From contig CADAUA010000002.1 in the NCBI GenBank assembly GCA_902791035.1, forward strand, positions 167,101 through 231,100: a stretch of DNA of 64,000 bases. The letters are read 5' to 3'. This document shows, piece after piece, positions 59,575 through 64,000 of this stretch. This stretch comes from an uncultured Coriobacteriaceae bacterium (GTDB lineage: Bacteria; Actinomycetota; Coriobacteriia; Coriobacteriales; Atopobiaceae). The notes below the pieces were generated by a model. The model had not been told where the DNA came from. It searched no databases and saw only the letters and a list, made by a program, of their open reading frames with translations. Numbering within the stretch: the stretch's first letter is position 1; every line of letters starts with the position of its first letter. A program made the translations under genes and the position numbers.

Positions 59575-60210
59575 ATGGCAGCAATCGATACCGCGACCCT
59601 CGACCCGGCGCACACGGTGGTCGTGGCCACGGGCAACGCACACAAGGTCGTGGAGATAGAGGCCATCCTCTCGCCGGTCATGCCCGGCGTGCGCTTCGTG
59701 GCCCTGGGCGAGCTGGGGGACTTCCCCGACCCGGTGGAGGACGGCGCGGACTTCTTTGAGAACGCGCTCATAAAGGCTCGAGCGGCGCTGGCCGAGACCG
59801 GCCCGACCTTGGGCCTCTCCATGGCCGTGGCCGACGACTCGGGCCTGTGCGTGGACGCGCTGGACGGGGCGCCGGGGATCTTCTCTGCGCGCTGGGCAGG
59901 CGAGCATGGCAACGACGATGCCAACAACGACAAGCTCCTGCACGAGATGGCGGACGTGCCCGCGGGCGGGCGCACGGCACGCTTCCACTCCACCGTGGTC
60001 CTGGTGCGGGGCGGCGAGGTCCTGCGCGGCGACGGCGACTGCGAGGGCCGGGTGGGCTACGAGAGGCGCGGGACGGAGGGCTTTGGCTACGACCCGCTCT
60101 TCTTGCCGGACGACACGCCCGGCCGCACGATGGCCGAGCTGAGCCTGGCGGAGAAGAACCGCATCTCCCACCGCTTCCACGCCCTGGAGGACCTGGCTGC
60201 CAAGCTCTAG
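59575..60210 (+). CDS. rdgB: XTP/dITP diphosphatase (RdgB/HAM1)
   Basis: Removes inosine and xanthosine triphosphates from the nucleotide pool. The 211-residue protein has VVVATGNAHKVVEIEAIL, DDSGLCVDALDGAPGIFSAR and EGFGYDPLFLPDD. ATG 59575 is set by GGAAGGAG (59563-59570). rph and rdgB are often neighbours in bacteria. A 16-base palindrome CGGGCACTAGTGCCCG (60225-60240) after the stop may help end transcription. Confidence 0.96.
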   Translation: MAAIDTATLDPAHTVVVATGNAHKVVEIEAILSPVMPGVRFVALGELGDFPDPVEDGADFFENALIKARAALAETGPTLGLSMAVADDSGLCVDALDGAPGIFSARWAGEHGNDDANNDKLLHEMADVPAGGRTARFHSTVVLVRGGEVLRGDGDCEGRVGYERRGTEGFGYDPLFLPDDTPGRTMAELSLAEKNRISHRFHALEDLAAKL

Positions 60211-60470
60211 CGGCGCAATGGCACCGGGCACTAGTGCCCGCCCTCTCCACCCGCCCTTCCGCAATTCTCGCGAGCCACGCATAACACACGTGCGACAATA
60301 AGATCGTCTGGGACGGTGCTCCCAGGTCGCCATGGACGGGCAGGGGCCTCGACGTGGCGGGTCCTTCATATCGCAGTCGCGGCCTCGCCCTGGTGGTCGC
60401 ACACGTCATCTGGCCTGCGGGCCACGGCGGGTGCCAAGGGCCCCGTCGCTCACGAAGGGGGGGCTCGAAC

Positions 60471-61196
60471 ATGCGTATCATCCACACCACCGACTACAAG
60501 GACATGAGCCGCAAGGCGGCAAACATCATCTCCGCCCAGGTGATCCTCAAGCCCGACTGCGTGCTTGGCCTGGCCACGGGTACCACACCGCTCGGCACCT
60601 ACGACCAGCTGGCCGAGTGGAACCACAAGGGCGATTGCGACTTCTCGCAGGTGAGCACCTACAACCTGGACGAGTACCGCGGCCTCTCCCACGACGACCC
60701 GCAGAGCTACCACTACTTCATGCTCAAGAACTTCTTCGAGAAGATAAACATCAACCTGGAGAACACCCACGTGCCCAACGGTGCCAACCCCGATGCCGCG
60801 GCCGCATGCGCCGAGTACGACCGCATGGTCGACGAGGCGGGCTACCCCGACCTGCAGCTCCTGGGCATCGGCCGCAACGGTCATATCGGCTTCAACGAGC
60901 CGGATGACGTCTTTAGCAAGGGCACGCACTGCGTGGACCTCACCCAGAGCACCATCGAGGCCAACAGCCGCCTCTTCGAGCGCGAGGAGGACGTGCCTCG
61001 CCAGGCCTACACCATGGGCGTGCAGACCATCATGCGCGCCCGCATGATCCTCGTGGTGGCCAATGGCACGAACAAGGCCCAGGCCGTGCGCGACATGTGC
61101 TTTGGCCCCGTGACGCCCGCCTGCCCCGCCTCCATCCTGCAGCTGCACACCAACTGCGTGGTCGTGGCCGACTCCGACGCCCTCTCCCTCTGCTAG
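60471..61196 (+). CDS. nagB: Glucosamine-6-phosphate deaminase
   Basis: Converts glucosamine-6-phosphate to fructose-6-phosphate and ammonia (241 residues). It has LGLATGTTPLGTYDQLAEW, STYNLDEYRGL and LLGIGRNGHIGFNEPDD, the substrate and catalytic loops. ATG 60471 has a G-rich ribosome site. The 260 bases upstream hold no gene; TAAGAT near 60298 is a weak -10. The 31-bp palindrome starts at the base after its stop. Confidence 0.95.
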   Translation: MRIIHTTDYKDMSRKAANIISAQVILKPDCVLGLATGTTPLGTYDQLAEWNHKGDCDFSQVSTYNLDEYRGLSHDDPQSYHYFMLKNFFEKININLENTHVPNGANPDAAAACAEYDRMVDEAGYPDLQLLGIGRNGHIGFNEPDDVFSKGTHCVDLTQSTIEANSRLFEREEDVPRQAYTMGVQTIMRARMILVVANGTNKAQAVRDMCFGPVTPACPASILQLHTNCVVVADSDALSLC

Positions 61197-61227
61197 TGTC
61201 ACAAAAGTGTCAGACACTTCTGTGACA
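61197..61227. repeat. 31-bp palindrome, copy 3
   Basis: TGTCACAAAAGTGTC, A, GACACTTCTGTGACA: one mismatch in the stem. It directly abuts the nagB stop, as copy 2 abuts the ppx stop. Confidence 0.92.
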
Positions 61228-61247
61228 TTGCAAGTTTGATTAATGAC

Positions 61248-61290
61248 AAGGGGCATGGCAGCCGCAGTGGCTGCCATGCCCCTTCCGTAC
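61248..61290. terminator. Bidirectional terminator between nagB and the M24 peptidase
   Basis: AAGGGGCATGGCAGCC (61248-61263), loop GCAGT and its exact complement (61269-61284) form a perfect 16-bp stem between convergent genes. Confidence 0.8.
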
Positions 61291-61305
61291 CGCGATGCCG
61301 CAGTC

Positions 61306-62385
61306 TTAGACGTTCAGGACCGTGGGCTCCTTGGTGTAGTGGTTGAGCACCTCGCAGCCGTCCTCGGTCACGATCACCAGGTCCTCCACGCGGACGCCGA
61401 TCTCTCCGGGCAGGTAGATGCCGGGCTCGATGGAGAAGATCTGGCCCGGCTGGACGGGCTCGTCGTGGGTGGAGCTCACGTCACCGGGCTCGTGGTCGTT
61501 GAGGCCGATCTGGTGGCCCAGCCGGTGCGTGAAGTAGGGGCCGAAGCCGGCGTCCTCGATGATGTGGCGTGCGGTCAGGTCGATCTGGGCAAAGGTCACG
61601 CCGGGCCGCACGACCTTCTCGGCCTCCTCGTTCGCGCGGCGCACCGTGTCGTACACCAGGAGCTGGCGCTCGGTGGGCTGCGCGGTAAAGAAGGTGCGCG
61701 TCATGTCCGAGCAGTACCACTGGCGGCGGCAGCCCACGTCAAAGAGGACCATGTCGCCCTTGTGGAAGACGGTCCCGTCCGGGCCATGGTGCGGGTCGGC
61801 GGCGTTTGCCCCAAAGCTCACGATCGGGTCGAAGGAGTGGCCCTCGGCGCCCAGGCTGCGGTACTCGCCCAGCAGTCCCTCGGCGATGTGCTGCTCCGTT
61901 ACGCCCTCGTGGACCTGGGCGGCAAGCCAGGCCATGGCCTGGTCGTTGGCACGGCTGGCCTCGCGCATGAGGTCCTTCTCGGCCTCGTCCTTGATGGAGC
62001 GTGCGTCGTCGACGGCGGGAGAGCCCACCATGTAGCCGGTGGCGGCGTTGGCCTGCATGAGGGGGACGAGCCAGCGGGCGGCCAGGTCCTTGTCCACGCC
62101 AAGGGGCTTGGTGGGGTCGATCACGGCGGTGAGCAGGGGGATGGGGCTCTCGGTGTCGTCGAAGGTGCGCAGCTCGGCCGCGCGGCCGGTCGCGTCGGGG
62201 AAGAGGCGGTTGGCAAAGAAGACCGACCGTCCGTCGGCGTTGAGGTAGAGGCCCAGGAAGCGCTCGTAGGGCTCGGTGTAGTAGCCGCAGAGCCACCAGA
62301 TGGACATGGGGTCGCACACGAGGGCCTGGTCGAGGCCCATCTTGCGGAGGTTTGCGAGCACGCGCTCGCGACGGTTGTCGTTCAT
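61306..62385 (-). CDS. Xaa-Pro aminopeptidase / M24 family dipeptidase
   Basis: A metallopeptidase of the creatinase fold (359 residues) that cleaves X-Pro peptides. The metal ligands are seen in MVLFDVGCRRQWYCSDMTRT (two Asp), THRLGHQIGLNDHEPGD (His), SIEPGIYLPGEIG (Glu) and VRVEDLVIV (Glu). The N-terminal domain includes DPMSIWWLCGYYTEPYERFL. ATG 62385 follows AAAGGA on the minus strand. It may be an aminopeptidase P or a prolidase; the sequence does not decide. Confidence 0.93.
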   Translation of the reverse strand: MNDNRRERVLANLRKMGLDQALVCDPMSIWWLCGYYTEPYERFLGLYLNADGRSVFFANRLFPDATGRAAELRTFDDTESPIPLLTAVIDPTKPLGVDKDLAARWLVPLMQANAATGYMVGSPAVDDARSIKDEAEKDLMREASRANDQAMAWLAAQVHEGVTEQHIAEGLLGEYRSLGAEGHSFDPIVSFGANAADPHHGPDGTVFHKGDMVLFDVGCRRQWYCSDMTRTFFTAQPTERQLLVYDTVRRANEEAEKVVRPGVTFAQIDLTARHIIEDAGFGPYFTHRLGHQIGLNDHEPGDVSSTHDEPVQPGQIFSIEPGIYLPGEIGVRVEDLVIVTEDGCEVLNHYTKEPTVLNV

Positions 62386-62630
62386 TGGCCGGTCCTTTCG
62401 TTGGGTACAGGGCCCAGTGTAGCGCCGCTGGGAGCAGCGGGGCATGTAGGCGACGGGTGTTCACATTGGAAGGCGCCTGTAGGGTGCGCGCCCCTTTTCG
62501 CGGGTTGGCGGCCCTTGGCAACGTGGGTTTGTGATGGGGTCGGTCGCACTTAGGTTGTGGGGCCGTGCACCGGGGCGTACCATGGGTTTTTGCAAAAACG
62601 CTACTTTAAACCCACTCTCGGGGGGATTGC

Positions 62631-62927
62631 ATGGAGAACATCGTATCGCCCGTCAACCGCGTGGACGAGATCCGCGAGCGGCTGACTGAGCTCCAGGGCA
62701 AGCGCGTGCGCGTGCGCGCAAACATGGGTCGCTCCCGTATCGTGGAGCGCACCGGCACCGTGGTGCATGCCCACCCCTCGCTCTTTGTGATCGAGGCAGA
62801 GGAGCGCCGCGGCCGTACCGCGCGCCAGTCCTACCAGTATGTGGACGTGCTCACCGGCACGGTGGAGCTCTACGACGTGGACACGGGGGAGCGCATCCTG
62901 GACTTTACCGAGTACCAGGACCAATAG
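62631..62927 (+). CDS. veg: Veg family protein
   Basis: A 98-residue protein of the Veg/DUF1021 family, known from Firmicutes, where it affects biofilm formation. It has RERLTELQGKRVRVRANMGR, TGTVVHAHPSLFVIEAEER and QSYQYVDVLTGTVEL, a small SH3-like barrel. ATG 62631 follows GGGGGG. As in Bacillus (veg near ispE), the next gene is ispE, 6 bases downstream. TTTTTGCAAAAA (62588-62599 region) and TTTAAA upstream are promoter-like. Confidence 0.9.
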   Translation: MENIVSPVNRVDEIRERLTELQGKRVRVRANMGRSRIVERTGTVVHAHPSLFVIEAEERRGRTARQSYQYVDVLTGTVELYDVDTGERILDFTEYQDQ

Positions 62928-62933
62928 CCGCCC

Positions 62934-63821
62934 ATGCCCGCCGCGCAGAGGGTCGTCACGCCTTGCAAGGTGAACCTGCACCTTGGCGTCCACGCAGAGA
63001 AGGACGCCAAGGGCTACCACCGCGTTGACTCCATCATGCTTGCCGTGGCGCCGTGCGACACGGTCGCGGTGGAGGATGCCCCTGCGCTCGCGGTGACCCA
63101 CGAGCCGCCGCTCCTGGTGCCGGCCGAGAAGACCACCACTTGGCGAGCCGCCCTTCTCCTGGCGGAGGCCCTGGGCAAGAAGCCCGGCGTGGCCGTGCGC
63201 GTGGCCTGCGAGATACCCGAGAAGGCAGGCCTGGGCGGGTCCTCGGCGGATGCGGGGGCGGTCCTGCGGGTGCTGGCCGCACGATGGGGGGTCGATCCGC
63301 TCGACCCACACGTGGTGGCGGTGGCCCGGCGTGTGGGGGCGGACGTGGCCTTCTTCCTGGACCCGGGGCGGCCGGCCCTCATGGTGGGTGCCGGCGACGA
63401 GCTCCGCGAGACCTTCCCCGAGCTTGCGGGCGTGCCCATCGTGCTCGTGATGCCGCCGGGCGAGGGCGGGTCGACCAAGGCCGCCTACGACGAGTTCGAC
63501 CGCGACCCGGCGGACCCCGGCAGCTACGAGCCCATGTGTCGGGCCCTGCGTGCGGGCGACGTGGCTGCCATCGCGGCCAACCTGCGCAACAACCTGGCGC
63601 CGGCGGCCGAGCGCCTCATGCCGGCAATGGGCGAGGCCGAGCGCTGGCTGCATGCGCAGCCGGGCGTGCTTGGGGCGCAAGTCTCGGGCTCGGGCTCCTG
63701 CTCCTTTGCCATCTGCGAGAGCGCGCAGGTGGCGGACCGCATCGCCCGGGAGGCGCGCGACGTGCACGATTGGTGGGCGCGGGCCACATTCTCCCTTGGC
63801 GCGGAGGGCAAGTTCTGCTAG
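62934..63821 (+). CDS. ispE: 4-diphosphocytidyl-2-C-methyl-D-erythritol kinase
   Basis: A GHMP kinase of the MEP isoprenoid pathway (295 residues). The N-terminus TPCKVNLHLGVH holds the conserved Lys; the ATP loop is EIPEKAGLGGSSADAGAVLR; ADVAFFLDPGRPALMVGAGD and LGAQVSGSGSCSFAICE are the other GHMP motifs. ATG 62934 is 6 bases after veg. Its TAG stop is part of the -10 element of the next tRNA. Confidence 0.94.
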   Translation: MPAAQRVVTPCKVNLHLGVHAEKDAKGYHRVDSIMLAVAPCDTVAVEDAPALAVTHEPPLLVPAEKTTTWRAALLLAEALGKKPGVAVRVACEIPEKAGLGGSSADAGAVLRVLAARWGVDPLDPHVVAVARRVGADVAFFLDPGRPALMVGAGDELRETFPELAGVPIVLVMPPGEGGSTKAAYDEFDRDPADPGSYEPMCRALRAGDVAAIAANLRNNLAPAAERLMPAMGEAERWLHAQPGVLGAQVSGSGSCSFAICESAQVADRIAREARDVHDWWARATFSLGAEGKFC

Positions 63822-63824
63822 AAT
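63796..63824 (+). promoter_or_regulatory. Promoter of the interrupted tRNA-Pro
   Basis: TTGGCG (63796-63801) and TAGAAT (63819-63824) are 17 bases apart, with TGC before the -10. It lies within the ispE end, 12 bases before the tRNA. Confidence 0.6.
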
Positions 63825-63836
63825 CTCCATCCGCTA

Positions 63837-63927
63837 CGGGTTGTGGCTCAGCTTGGTAGAGCGCTCGGTTCGGGAGCTAGGGAACGTAGTTTCACTACCT
63901 TATTCCCAAAGCCGAGGAGTCGCAGGT
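63837..63927 (+). pseudogene. tRNA-Pro (CGG) interrupted by 36 bases and missing its 3' end
   Basis: CGGGTTG begins a tRNA: D stem GCTC/GAGC, anticodon stem 5' strand CTCGG and loop TTCGGGA (anticodon CGG) end at 63875. Then 36 bases intervene (63876-63911), folding into nested stems GGGAA/TTCCC and GTAG/CTAC. The tRNA then resumes with CCGAG, variable loop GAGTC, T-stem strand GCAGG and one T (63912-63927). After that the match ends: the T loop, the second T strand and the 3' acceptor strand are not found in the remaining 73 bases. It looks like a tRNA used as an integration site and damaged. Confidence 0.7.
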
Positions 63928-63949
63928 AAACGGCTCGTTGGTGTGTTGT

Positions 63950-63992
63950 TGGCCACAAATGGGCCACAGCGTGGCCACAAACGTGGCCACAA
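63950..63992. repeat. Four GGCCACA boxes at helical spacing
   Basis: GGCCACA starts at 63951, 63962, 63973 and 63985, that is, every 11 to 12 bases. Phased short repeats beside a tRNA fit arm-type binding sites of an integrase at an element boundary. The window ends 8 bases later. Confidence 0.6.
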
Positions 63993-64000
63993 AACCCGCG

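Noticed and set aside
60295..60470. Small stable RNA (SRP-like) upstream of nagB
   Set aside because: The conserved GGAAGCAGC-type tetraloop region and a closing stem were not found. The stretch is left as an untranslated region.
63876..63911. Group I intron in the anticodon loop of tRNA-Pro
   Set aside because: The insert is only 36 bases and lies after the loop; group I introns are above about 200 bases with P3-P7 elements that are not visible, and the tRNA 3' end is also missing.

Overview
The window is a high-GC chromosomal segment whose gene content fits an anaerobic actinobacterium of the class Coriobacteriia, most likely Atopobiaceae (Olsenella- or Atopobium-like). The evidence is the strong preference for G/C in third codon positions, rubrerythrin and iron-dependent alcohol dehydrogenase, GlgC and GlgD side by side in a glycogen operon, a lic-type phosphocholine locus, a Veg-family protein, and a class of long intergenic repeats. 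The assignment rests on gene content and family recall; no database search was possible.

Layout. 1-4.3 kb: dnaX (5' truncated by the window), ybaB, recR and a one-span membrane protein. 4.4-7.5 kb: tRNA-Asp, a HAD phosphatase, an Rrf2 regulator overlapping a MutY-like glycosylase, and rubrerythrin. 7.6-15.5 kb: a two-component system whose response regulator is frameshifted inside a perfect palindrome, a DUF975 protein, a GH43 glycosidase, metY behind a structured leader, and nth. 15.6-27.6 kb: glgB-glgP-glgC-glgD-glgA and a GH13-GH77 fusion, ended by a strong terminator; this is a complete route for making and degrading glycogen. 27.8-34.5 kb: two LicC-LicA fusion proteins around a LicB-like permease, then a secreted L,D-transpeptidase with choline-binding-type repeats. 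These suggest a phosphocholine-decorated cell envelope and a protein that could bind it. 34.7-44.4 kb: mfd, a nuclease-like orphan gene between two 31-bp repeat arrays, a Gfo/Idh/MocA oxidoreductase, mazG, a DivIC-like protein and ppx/gppA. 44.5-48.5 kb: tRNA-Leu, a GntR regulator fused to the N-terminal half of transketolase, the C-terminal transketolase half, a lone PTS IIB and tRNA-Glu. 48.7-56.6 kb: two coupled helical-repeat proteins, cstA, an Fe-ADH and murE. 56.7-64 kb: tRNA-Val, an AAA-ATPase/PD-(D/E)XK protein, rph, rdgB, nagB, an M24 peptidase, veg, ispE and a tRNA-Pro that is interrupted and then lost at the right edge.

The most unusual signal is in the intergenic DNA. At least three repeat families occur in arrays of exact period: 38 bp (7.6 and 14.6 kb, opposite orientations), 31 bp (38.3 and 39.9 kb, flanking one gene), and a hairpin unit of exactly 66 bp (12.4 and 53.1 kb) whose stem shows a compensatory base change between loci. 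In addition, a 31-bp palindrome lies at the 3' ends of three unrelated genes, and several genes appear to use repeat DNA for their last codons. The main protein-level novelties are the GntR-transketolase fusion, the histone-H1-like tail on GlgB and the duplicated LicCA fusions.
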